Positions 56,573 through 64,000 of a stretch of 64,000 bases of DNA are shown in pieces. How positions within the stretch are numbered: position 1 is the stretch's first letter; every line of letters begins with the position of its first letter. The stretch spans positions 230,052 to 294,051 of the forward strand of contig NZ_BOMM01000022.1 in the NCBI RefSeq assembly GCF_016862195.1, in the 5' to 3' direction. The notes below the pieces were generated by a model that saw only the letters and a list, made by a program, of their open reading frames with translations, made no database searches and had not been told where the DNA came from. Made by a program: the position numbers and the translations under genes. The DNA is from Paractinoplanes ferrugineus. GTDB lineage: Bacteria > Actinomycetota > Actinomycetes > Mycobacteriales > Micromonosporaceae.

Positions 56573-59500
56573 GTGGTTGTCCGACGTCCTGCCCGAGCAC
56601 GCCGGCTGGCCGTGCTGGCCCTGGCCGCTGTCGCCCTGGGGCTGTTGATGGTGCCCGCCGCCGCGCCCGCCGCCGGCTCGATCTCGGCGTCGGCCCAGGG
56701 CCTGCGCACGATGCTCATCGGTCTGGCGAACACCGAGACCGCCAAGGCCGCCTGGAGCGCGGGTGCGGCCGTCGACAACTCCGTATCCTCGGCCGGCGCC
56801 TCCGGCATCGTCAGTGTCGGAGCCGTGCAGGTGTCGTCCGGCCCGGCCGACGGCGGCACCGGCGGCGCGGCGGCGGCCGACGTCGCGAGCGTCGGTCTGA
56901 TCGGCGCCGTCAACACCGGCGCGGTCCACTCCGCCTGCAAGATGACCGCTTCGCAGATCACCGGCGTCAGCACCGTGGCCGCCCTCAAGGTCGGCTCGGC
57001 GGCGAAGGTCGACGTGAACGCGAGCACGACGGTCAGCGTGAGCAACGTGCTCTCGGTCGACCTCAACAAGCAGAGCGCGACGTGGGACAGCGGCGACGGC
57101 ACGCTCACCTACAGGGTGCAGGCCCTCGACGTGAGCCTGTTGCCCAGCAATTCGTCCGGCCTCACGCTCACCAGCGAGGTGGTCGTCGGTGAGTCGGTCT
57201 GCTCGGGCAAGGTGCGGCTCGGCCCGGTGCGGGCCACCCCGGTCGTGCTGGCGCCCGGTCAGACCGACACGCCCACCGTCTCGGTGACCAACACCGGGGA
57301 CGCCGCCGCCCCGAACACCGTCCTCACGGTCCCGGTGCCACCGGCCGGCTACACCCTCGGCACACCGACCGCGACCAACGGCGGCACCTGCACCAAGGAC
57401 TCGACCAAGGTGACCTGCGCCGGCATCACGGTGCCGGCGGGCAGCACGGCGACCGTCTCGCTGCCGGTCACCCTGTCGAGCTCGGCCTCGGCCAACGACT
57501 GGGCGCCGACCTCCGGCATCGACGCGGTCAGCACCCCGGTCGCCGCGGTCACCGGCACGACCATCGAGTCGCGCGGCTCCGGCACCCTCGCCACGACCCT
57601 GGCCGGCGCCGACGTCGACCTCGCCGGGGGCGTCTCGATCATCCCGGCCGGCGCCACCCCCGGTGGCGCGCCCGCGACCGCCTCGGTGCGGGTCACCAAC
57701 TCCGGCACCAGCACCGCGGCGCCGACCACCATCACGGTGCCCGCCCCGCCGACCGGCTACACCGTCGGCGCGGTCAGCACCAGCGGTGGCGGCACCTGCA
57801 CCACGGCCGGTGCGATCACCTGCACCGGCGTCACCGTCCCGGCCGGCGGCACGATCGCCGTCTCGATCCCGGTCACCGTCGCGACCGGGGTGAGTGCGGC
57901 GTGGACCGCCGATTCCGGCTTGCCGGTCATCGCGACCTCGGGCGGCTCCACCGGCATCGCCACCGGCCCGATCGTCACGACGGGGGCGGGCCTCGCCGTC
58001 ACGGTGACCGGACCGGCCGACGGCACCCTGAGCCCCGGCGACACCGGCACCCTCACCGTGACCGCCACCAACGGCGGTGGCACCGCCGCGGCCGGCGTCC
58101 AGTACGCGTTCCTGGCCCCGACCAACACCACCTTCGTGGCCCCGGTGCCCGGCTACTGCGCCGTCACCAGCTCGACCCGGGTCGACTGCACGATGAACGT
58201 CGCCGCCCACGACTACCTGCAGTTCCCGCTGCCGATCAAGGTGGCCCTCGCCGCCGACCCGGCCACCCCGCTCACCGGCGGCTGCGCCGACGCCGGCCAC
58301 GACGGCACCTGCACCGTCCCGCCGGACGTCAAGGTCAAGGACATCAGGCTGAAGACTTCGCTCTCCGGCAAGGTCACGATCGGCGCGAACACCGTCACGA
58401 TCGTCCCCGGCGACAGCGGCAACGGCGTCGTGCGGATCCACTCGGCGGTGGCCATCGCGGCGACCACCGTGACGATCCCGCTGAGCGCGCTGCCCACCGG
58501 GTTCCACCTCACCAAGGCGACCGGCCCGAACGGCTCGCTGTGCGTCCTGACCACCAGCAAGGTCACCTGCGCCGCCGTCCCGCTGGTGGCCGGCTCGGAC
58601 AGCGACATCACCCTCGCCACTTCGGTCGACACCGGCGTCGCGCTCGGCACCGTCTGGCACGCCACCGGCATCAGGGTGAGCGCCGATCCGGACTTCGTCA
58701 CCGGCAGCGCCGACCCGGTGCAGACCCCGTCCGCGGCCGCCGACGTCACCTTCACGGTCACCGGGCCCACCGGTCCGGTCGCGCCCGGCTCGGCCACCTC
58801 GCTGACCGTCACCGGGGTCAACTCCGGCACCGCCGCCGCGAACAACCGGACCGCCTCGGTCAAGGCGCCCGCCAACGCCACGTTCGGCCCTCTCACCGGG
58901 GCCACCGCCACCGCCTGCCAGGTCACCACCAGCACCCAGGTGACCTGCACCTACAGTCTGGCGGCGGGCGGCTCGCTGACCTGGACGCTGCCGCTGACCG
59001 TGTCGCCGGCCGCGAAGACCGGCGACAAGGTGGCCAACGGGTGCGTGACCGCCGACGGCAACACCACCTGCGGCGGCAGCCAGGACGTCGACGCCGGGGC
59101 CGTACCGTTGGCCACCCACGGCAAGCTGGTCGTCGCCGGCTCCGTCGTCGCGCCCGGCGACACCGGCACCGCCGGCGTGACGATGTCGGCCACCGCCGAC
59201 TACGCCGACCTCGTGCTCACCGTGCCCCTTGACGACCTGCCCAGCGGCTTCACCGTGCGGTCGGCCGCGATCGGCTCGGCGCCGTGCACCGTCGGCGAGA
59301 GCAGTGTGGTCTGCACCGGGGTGGCACTCACCGCCGGCACCGCCCGCAACCTGCGGCTCTCGGTGAGCGTCGACGCGGCCGTCCCGGCCGCCGCCACCTG
59401 GCGGGTCAACGGGGTCGTGCTGGCCCGGGCCGCCGACCCGACCGACCGGGTCACCGCGGCCGGCACCCTGATCAGCACCTCGGCCGGCACGTTCACGGTC

Positions 59501-60580
59501 AGCGTCGCGGTCGGCGGGCTGTCGGTCGCCGCCCCGACCCCGGGGCAGACCACCCTGCTGCCGATCACCGTCACCGACAACGGACCGGGCGAGGCCGATC
59601 CCTACCCGGTGACGATCATGATCCCGGACGGCACCACGCCCGGCACTGCACCCGGCAACTGCGTCGAGGGCAGCACCGACCGGACAGTCACCTGCACGGT
59701 GTCGCTCTCGGCGGGGGAGTCGGCCACGATCATGCTGCCACTCGTCATCGACACCGGCCTCGCGGCCGGCACGATCATCACCGGCGGGTGCGTCGATCAG
59801 GCCCTCGGCACCGGTACGCCGGCGTTCGACTACACCTGCGGCGGCGCGACCGACGTGGCCATCCCGGACTTCACCGTCGGCCAGCTCGACGTGGACCTGG
59901 CCGTCACCTACGGCGGCGGCACCGTACCGCTGGCCGGCAGCAGCCGCCCGGTCGTGAAGATCCCCTATTCCAACGGCGGCACGACCATGGCCGCCGACGT
60001 CGCCTTCACCATCGAGCCCCCGGTCGGCGTCTGGATCACCCGGGCCCAGGTCGTGCTCAACTCGGCGTCCCAGGGCTCGGCGTCGTCCCGAGGCTCGGCG
60101 CAGGGCTCGGCGCGGGGTCCGGCGTCGGGCAAGGCGGTCGCCGGCAAGGCGAGCATGGTCGACGCCACCTGCGTCGCGACGCTGACCGGCAAGGAGAACG
60201 ACGTCACCTGCGAGGCCCCGGACGCCGCCGCGAACAGCGGCCACGAGCTGTGGCTGACCCTCAAGGTCGGCAGCGGGGTGCGGAACGGCACCCAGGGCAT
60301 GACCGTCACCGTGACCACCACCAGCGACGACGGTATCGCCACGAACAACACCGTCCAGGTGCCGCTGGAGCTGGCCGCGCAGGACACCGACACCGACACG
60401 GAGCTGCCGACCACCGGCACGGACGTGGTCCACCTCGCCGTCATGTCGACAGTGCTGGTGGCGCTCGGGGTGATGATGATCATCGGCGTACGGGATCGGC
60501 GGCCCAGGCCGGCGGGGGCTGCGCACGGCGTACGCAAGCAGGCGGAGCATGAGCCCCGCCATGCGCGACCGAAACGCTGA
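56573..60580 (+). CDS. second LPXTG Ig-like repeat surface protein, 1,335 aa (paralogue)
   Basis: Secreted surface protein paralogous to its giant neighbour. Signal peptide VVRRPARARRLAVLALAAVA with cleavage after the Ala/Pro-rich end, a head and Ig-like modules (about 35-475) matching the neighbour's N-terminal region, then three 253-residue units (landmark Cys codons at 58283, 59042 and 59789), a closing domain and the sorting signal LPTTG near residue 1,278 with a hydrophobic helix and basic tail. Its three units correspond in order to the last three units of the giant protein (for example VANGCV, then GGCVDQALxTGTPxFDYTCG). A Ser/Gly/Ala-rich insert lies near residues 1,163-1,190. Strong AAGGAGTAAATGAC ribosome site before the GTG; only 5 bp separates it from the giant gene, so one operon. 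Confidence 0.9.
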   Translation: MVVRRPARARRLAVLALAAVALGLLMVPAAAPAAGSISASAQGLRTMLIGLANTETAKAAWSAGAAVDNSVSSAGASGIVSVGAVQVSSGPADGGTGGAAAADVASVGLIGAVNTGAVHSACKMTASQITGVSTVAALKVGSAAKVDVNASTTVSVSNVLSVDLNKQSATWDSGDGTLTYRVQALDVSLLPSNSSGLTLTSEVVVGESVCSGKVRLGPVRATPVVLAPGQTDTPTVSVTNTGDAAAPNTVLTVPVPPAGYTLGTPTATNGGTCTKDSTKVTCAGITVPAGSTATVSLPVTLSSSASANDWAPTSGIDAVSTPVAAVTGTTIESRGSGTLATTLAGADVDLAGGVSIIPAGATPGGAPATASVRVTNSGTSTAAPTTITVPAPPTGYTVGAVSTSGGGTCTTAGAITCTGVTVPAGGTIAVSIPVTVATGVSAAWTADSGLPVIATSGGSTGIATGPIVTTGAGLAVTVTGPADGTLSPGDTGTLTVTATNGGGTAAAGVQYAFLAPTNTTFVAPVPGYCAVTSSTRVDCTMNVAAHDYLQFPLPIKVALAADPATPLTGGCADAGHDGTCTVPPDVKVKDIRLKTSLSGKVTIGANTVTIVPGDSGNGVVRIHSAVAIAATTVTIPLSALPTGFHLTKATGPNGSLCVLTTSKVTCAAVPLVAGSDSDITLATSVDTGVALGTVWHATGIRVSADPDFVTGSADPVQTPSAAADVTFTVTGPTGPVAPGSATSLTVTGVNSGTAAANNRTASVKAPANATFGPLTGATATACQVTTSTQVTCTYSLAAGGSLTWTLPLTVSPAAKTGDKVANGCVTADGNTTCGGSQDVDAGAVPLATHGKLVVAGSVVAPGDTGTAGVTMSATADYADLVLTVPLDDLPSGFTVRSAAIGSAPCTVGESSVVCTGVALTAGTARNLRLSVSVDAAVPAAATWRVNGVVLARAADPTDRVTAAGTLISTSAGTFTVSVAVGGLSVAAPTPGQTTLLPITVTDNGPGEADPYPVTIMIPDGTTPGTAPGNCVEGSTDRTVTCTVSLSAGESATIMLPLVIDTGLAAGTIITGGCVDQALGTGTPAFDYTCGGATDVAIPDFTVGQLDVDLAVTYGGGTVPLAGSSRPVVKIPYSNGGTTMAADVAFTIEPPVGVWITRAQVVLNSASQGSASSRGSAQGSARGPASGKAVAGKASMVDATCVATLTGKENDVTCEAPDAAANSGHELWLTLKVGSGVRNGTQGMTVTVTTTSDDGIATNNTVQVPLELAAQDTDTDTELPTTGTDVVHLAVMSTVLVALGVMMIIGVRDRRPRPAGAAHGVRKQAEHEPRHARPKR
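60061..60129 (+). repeat. short GGCTCGGCG-type repeats inside the second surface protein gene
   Basis: GGCTCGGCG or a close variant recurs about every 9-18 bp and encodes a Ser-Ala-Gln/Arg-Gly stretch. The giant neighbour has no matching insert at this place (it has a basic RDRAKK helix instead). Confidence 0.6.
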
Positions 60581-60581
60581 T

Positions 60582-62063
60582 CTACTGGCCCGGATAGGGC
60601 CACTCGTGGACCGGCCGGTTCTCGTGCATCAGCGGCAGGTAGCGCTGCAGCATCTCGTGCAGCGCGTCCTGCCGGTCCTTGCCCTCGGCCTCCAGCGCGT
60701 GCAGGGTCTGCACCTGCCAGGCGGCGCCGTTGCGGTGGGTCAGGCAGCGCTGCTCGATGATGCCGAGCAGACGGTCCCGCTCGCCGGCCGAGACGCCCCA
60801 GCGGTCCAGGCCCTGCGCGGCCAGCGGTAGCAGGCGGCGCAGTACCAGCTCGGTGACCTGGATGTAGCCGAGACCGGGCCAGAAGACGCTGGCGTCGATG
60901 CCGTGCCGGGCGCACGCGTGGAAGTTCTCCTCGGCGGCGCTGAAGCTCATCTGCGTCCACAACGGACGCTCGGCCTCCGCCAGCGTGCGGATCAGGCCGT
61001 AGTAGAAGCCCGCGTTGGCCAGCGTGTCGAGCACGGTCGGGCCGGCCGGCAGCACCCGATTCTCCACCCGCAGGTGCGGGCGGCCCTTGACGACCGCGTA
61101 GATCGGCCGGTTCCAGCGGTAGATCGTGCCGTTGTGCAGCCGCAGCTCGCTGAGCTCGGGCACCTCGCCACGCTCGAGGATCTCGGCGGGGTCGAGGTCG
61201 TCGCAGATCGGCAGGAGCGCCGGGAAGTAGCGGACGTTCTCCTCGAAAAGGTCGAAAACGCTGGTGATCCAGCGTTCCCCGAACCACACCCGGGGGCGTA
61301 CGCCCTGCGCCCTGATCTCCTCCGACCGCGTGTCGGTGGCCTGCTCGAACAGCGGGATGCGGGTCTCGCGCCACAACTCCCGGCCGAACAGCAGCGGCGA
61401 GTTGGCGCCGAGAGCCACCTGGATGCCGGCGATCACCTGGGCCGCGTTCCAGTACGCCGCGAACTGCGCCGGGCTGACCTGCAGGTGGAACTGGGTGCTG
61501 GTGCACGCCGACTCGGGCGCGATCGTGTCGGTGGTGACCGCCAGCCGGTCGACCCCGTCGATGCGGATGTCGAGATCCTCGCCGCGGGCCGCGAAGATCT
61601 GCTCGTTGAGCAGCTTGTAACGCGGATTGGCGGACAGCGAGTCGAGGGTCATGTGCTCCCGGCGCAGGGTCGGCAGGATGCCGATCATCACGGTGTGCGC
61701 ACCGACCGCGCGGGCGTGCTTCTCGGCGTCGTTGAGACTGCCCCGGAGCGTACGTTCGAGATCGGCGTTCTCGTCGCCGGCCAGCCTGCGCGGCGGCACG
61801 TTGATCTCGATGTTGAACTGGCCGAGCTCGGTCTGGAAGTCGGGGTTGGCGATCGCGCCGAGCACCTCGGAGTTGCGCATCGCCGGATCGGCGGCCTCGT
61901 CGATGAGGTTGAGCTCGATCTCCATGCCGGTCAACGGCCGCTCGAACTCGAAGCGGGACTCGCGCAGCATCGCCGCGAACACGTCCAGGCTCCGGCGGAT
62001 CTTGTGCCGGTACTTCGCCCTGTCTTCTCGGGTGAACTTGGTCTGCTCGACTTCTTCGCCCAT
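60582..62063 (-). CDS. glutamate-cysteine ligase family enzyme
   Basis: 493-residue GCS2-type carboxylate-amine ligase, the form common in actinobacteria. Typical segments: RPLTGMEIELNLIDEAADP with the metal-binding Glu residues, ELGQFNIEINVPPR, ACTSTQFHLQVSPAQFAAYW, ANSPLLFGRELWRETRIPLF and LRVENRVLPAGPTVLDTLAN. Could ligate glutamate with cysteine or another amine; Actinoplanes makes mycothiol, so a role other than glutathione synthesis is likely (an ergothioneine EgtA-like step is one option). MGEEVEQTKFTRED is chosen as start with GAGAGG upstream. The stop is 1 bp from that of the convergent surface-protein gene, with no room for a terminator. Confidence 0.87.
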   Translation of the reverse strand: MGEEVEQTKFTREDRAKYRHKIRRSLDVFAAMLRESRFEFERPLTGMEIELNLIDEAADPAMRNSEVLGAIANPDFQTELGQFNIEINVPPRRLAGDENADLERTLRGSLNDAEKHARAVGAHTVMIGILPTLRREHMTLDSLSANPRYKLLNEQIFAARGEDLDIRIDGVDRLAVTTDTIAPESACTSTQFHLQVSPAQFAAYWNAAQVIAGIQVALGANSPLLFGRELWRETRIPLFEQATDTRSEEIRAQGVRPRVWFGERWITSVFDLFEENVRYFPALLPICDDLDPAEILERGEVPELSELRLHNGTIYRWNRPIYAVVKGRPHLRVENRVLPAGPTVLDTLANAGFYYGLIRTLAEAERPLWTQMSFSAAEENFHACARHGIDASVFWPGLGYIQVTELVLRRLLPLAAQGLDRWGVSAGERDRLLGIIEQRCLTHRNGAAWQVQTLHALEAEGKDRQDALHEMLQRYLPLMHENRPVHEWPYPGQ

Positions 62064-62229
62064 CGGCACACCGCCTCTCTCGAGTGTTCTAAAGTTCGCA
62101 CACCGAGCGGGTCTGCGCCAGGGTCGCCGTACCCTGCCGTCGCCGGCCACAAACGAGGACCCGGGCGACCGTGCCGTCGGCGACGCTGCCTCGGGCCGCG
62201 GTTCGACGAGTCTCCTCCCGCGCCGTCTC

Positions 62230-62751
62230 TTACGAGATCCACATCGCGGTGGCCGCGATCAGCACCACCGCGCCGAGGATCGCCTGCAACAGCAGTGCCG
62301 GGCCGAGATGTGACCACATGGTCGGAATACGCGGAGTGAGTGGCTGCATGGTGGTCAGGTTGACCACCTGGGTGAGCCGGACGGGCAGTTTGGGGTCTTT
62401 CTGTGGTTCCGTACGGATCTGGATCAGGTCACCGCGGTGCATCGCCGACTGCGGCAGGTGGCCGTGCATCTCCACCTCGTAGGTCTGGCCCAGGTCGTCG
62501 CGCACCCGCACCGGTGTCACCAGGAACTCGGGCCCCTTGCGGAGCTCCTTGAAGGTGCGGCGGGTGGCCCGCATGCGCAGCAGTGAGCCGATGAGCTGGG
62601 CGATGCCGGCGGCGACGAAGACGACGACCAGCAGCGGCTGGCCGACCTTGACCTCGCGGGTGTAAGCGGCCTGGTAGCCGGCGAACCGGCCGGTGATGAC
62701 GGGGCTGACGTGCCGGAGAATCTGTTCGCGGTACAGCTCGACCTCGTCCAT
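62230..62751 (-). CDS. two-span membrane protein of unknown function, 173 aa
   Basis: Soluble N-terminal segment (MDEVELYREQILRHVSPVIT), membrane helix 1 (about 39-60, LLVVVFVAAGIAQLIGSLLR), a cytoplasmic or external part of about 80 residues with VRVRDDLGQTYEVEMHGHLP, which looks like an OB- or SH3-like beta fold, and a C-terminal helix (LGPALLLQAILGAVVLIAAT). I do not recognise the family. AGGAGGTGATCCCCC before the ATG is an excellent ribosome site. Divergent from the Pro/Ala-rich gene at 62921. Confidence 0.75.
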   Translation of the reverse strand: MDEVELYREQILRHVSPVITGRFAGYQAAYTREVKVGQPLLVVVFVAAGIAQLIGSLLRMRATRRTFKELRKGPEFLVTPVRVRDDLGQTYEVEMHGHLPQSAMHRGDLIQIRTEPQKDPKLPVRLTQVVNLTTMQPLTPRIPTMWSHLGPALLLQAILGAVVLIAATAMWIS

Positions 62752-62920
62752 GGGGGATCACCTCCTGAATGTCTTCATATCGTACGGAGAGCAACTCCCT
62801 GTGTACCGTGAGTGAATCTTCACGACTGTCCCACCAGCCTCCGAATTACGGAAAAACGCGCGAATCGCCGCTCCGAAAAGGTGAACTTGACTCGGAACTG
62901 TGCGAATTGGGGGAAATGGC

Positions 62921-64000
62921 GTGACAGCGACAGAGACGTTCGTAGATCCCGAGAGCGTGCTGGCACAGACCGCCCGGGAGATGCTCGCCCTGCACGCCGG
63001 CGGGGCCGGGCCGAGCGAGGGGATGACCGAATGCCCCGTCTGCGGCGAACCCCTGCCATGCCCGGCCGGCCGCTCCGCCGCCGAGGTGGTCGAAGCCGCC
63101 GGCCTCGCGGAGGCGTCGGGGCTGATCGCCGTGCACCGCCAGGGCCTGGGCGGCCCCTCCGCTTTCGACCACGATCTGCCGTACGCCTCCCCGCTGGCCT
63201 TCGGCTCCCCGATGGAGGTCTCCCCACCCCCCACCGGCGAGCCCACCTGGAACGCCCCGTCCGCCGGCTCCCCCCTGACCGGCGGAGCCCCCGTGGAGCT
63301 GTCCTTCTCCGCCTCCGCCTTCCCTACTTCCGCCCTCCCTACCTCCGCCTTCCCCGCCTCCGCCCGGCCCACCCCGGCCTTCCCGGCCGCGGCCTTCCCC
63401 GCCTCGCCGGCTTCGGGCGACGCCTTCCATGCCTCTCACGCCGCTCCGGCCGCTTCCGCCGGGCCTTTCGCTTCCGCCGATTCGGCTGCTTCCGCCGGCG
63501 CCTTGGCCGGCAGCGACCAGCGCTTCGCCAGGCACGCCGAGCCGCCGACGCTCGCCCCCTATGACCCTGCGTTCGCCGGTCCCGAATCCCCGGCGGCGTC
63601 CTACGAACCCTCAGTGACGCCGGAGCCCCCGAAATACCGCCCGCCCGCGGCCGCCGGCTTGTCATTCGACCTGCCCCCGGTCCCCGCTTCCGCCGCCGCA
63701 CCGGCAACCCGCCCCGAGGACGACCCAGCCGGCCCACGCCTGACCGGCATGACCGCCGCGTCCCTCGCCACCGCCCCGGACCGGCCCGAGCCCACCGCCC
63801 CCAGCGGCTTGCCTCACGCCCCACCGTCGTCGATGCCGACCGCCCCGTCCGGCCCCCTCCCACCGAACGGCCCCTACCAGGCCCCGGCCCCCGACTGGTC
63901 CAGCCGGCCGGAGTCCCGGCAGACCTACCCCACTCCGCCCTCAGTCGCCCCGCCCTCAGTCGCCCCGCCCTCAGTCGCCCCGCCCTCAGTCGCCCCGCCC
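62921..64000 (+). CDS. Pro/Ala-rich protein with N-terminal Cys motif (partial, runs off window)
   Basis: An open frame from GTG 62921 to the right edge, without stop, so at least 360 residues. The first about 90 residues look ordered: TATETFVDPESVLAQTAREM, then TECPVCGEPLPCPAG, a CxxC-x5-C zinc-ribbon-like knot, and EVVEAAGLAEASGLIAVHRQ. The rest is disordered, rich in Pro, Ala and Ser with loose PTSAFP-like repeats, ending in an exact 15-bp repeat (PSVAP). GGGGGAAATGGC precedes the GTG. Similar shape (small N-terminal domain, long Pro-rich tail) is common in actinobacterial proteins anchored by a C-terminal membrane helix, which would lie beyond the window. Confidence 0.7.
   Translation, partial: MTATETFVDPESVLAQTAREMLALHAGGAGPSEGMTECPVCGEPLPCPAGRSAAEVVEAAGLAEASGLIAVHRQGLGGPSAFDHDLPYASPLAFGSPMEVSPPPTGEPTWNAPSAGSPLTGGAPVELSFSASAFPTSALPTSAFPASARPTPAFPAAAFPASPASGDAFHASHAAPAASAGPFASADSAASAGALAGSDQRFARHAEPPTLAPYDPAFAGPESPAASYEPSVTPEPPKYRPPAAAGLSFDLPPVPASAAAPATRPEDDPAGPRLTGMTAASLATAPDRPEPTAPSGLPHAPPSSMPTAPSGPLPPNGPYQAPAPDWSSRPESRQTYPTPPSVAPPSVAPPSVAPPSVAPP
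63938..64000 (+). repeat. 15-bp tandem repeat at the right edge
   Basis: CCCTCAGTCGCCCCG occurs four times in exact copies from 63938 and continues into the edge. In frame it encodes PSVAP; the true copy number cannot be seen. Confidence 0.9.

Noticed and set aside
46071..56600. A 3,509-codon open frame antisense to the giant surface-protein gene, and a similar 1,346-codon one antisense to its paralogue
   Set aside because: Composition is Gly/Arg/Asp/Val-rich with no domain, and the sense strand has signal peptide, repeats and sorting signal. Long antisense frames are expected in such GC-rich coding DNA.

Overview
The window is very GC-rich DNA with tightly packed genes, frequent GTG/TTG starts and ATGA/GTGA gene overlaps, which points to a high-GC actinomycete. 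The GlgE/TreS/maltokinase cluster, polyphosphate glucokinase, F420-type split-barrel protein, SigB-like and SigE-family sigma factors, and ChlI-ChlD fusion with CobO/CobB fit Micromonosporaceae (Actinoplanes or a close relative). That placement is inferred from gene content; no rRNA or other taxonomic marker is present.

Layout. 1-4.5 kb: minus-strand glgE-treS-mak operon (alpha-glucan/trehalose metabolism), cut by the window edge in mak. 4.9-9.4 kb: a small unknown gene, ppgK with an F420/FMN split-barrel protein, a SigB-type sigma factor, a stress-protein-like membrane protein and a PAP2 phosphatase. 9.6-19.4 kb: secreted GH73/SH3 cell-wall hydrolase, CHASE-PAS histidine kinase, aldo/keto reductase, HrpA helicase, a LamG-type secreted protein and small unknown genes. 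19.7-27.2 kb: RDD membrane protein; a pair made of a CarH-like B12-binding sensor without a DNA-binding domain and a PAS-GAF-PP2C phosphatase; exonuclease III; a GGDEF-EAL protein behind a tandem Usp protein. 27.3-34.8 kb: citrate synthase, deacetylase, a small NTF2-like protein, a glycosyltransferase divergent from an ArsR-SRPBCC pair, a Pro-rich membrane protein, a phosphoglycerate-mutase-like phosphatase and NnrD. 34.8-41 kb: a second GGDEF-E(V)L protein, a DUF1707 protein, a SigE-family sigma factor with a putative membrane partner, and a gluconokinase-like FGGY kinase. 41-45.8 kb: a compact cobalamin riboswitch followed by chlID-cobO-cobB and, after a 321-bp gap, cobE. 46-60.6 kb: two co-oriented giant secreted proteins (3,514 and 1,335 residues), built from about 253-residue tandem units and ending in LPTTG sorting signals. 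60.6-64 kb: glutamate-cysteine ligase family enzyme, a small membrane protein, and the start of a Pro/Ala-rich protein that runs off the window.

How the genes fit together. Three themes recur. The first is cobalamin: a B12-controlled synthesis operon, plus a separate B12-binding sensor next to a PP2C phosphatase. The second is signalling: two c-di-GMP turnover proteins, a hybrid sensor kinase, two sigma factors and a PP2C phosphatase. The third is the cell surface: GH73 hydrolase, LamG protein, and the two LPXTG giants, whose paralogy suggests growth of one by internal unit expansion. The B12 sensor/PP2C pair and the giant repeat proteins are the parts most worth following up. No tRNA, rRNA, CRISPR array, transposase or integrase was seen.
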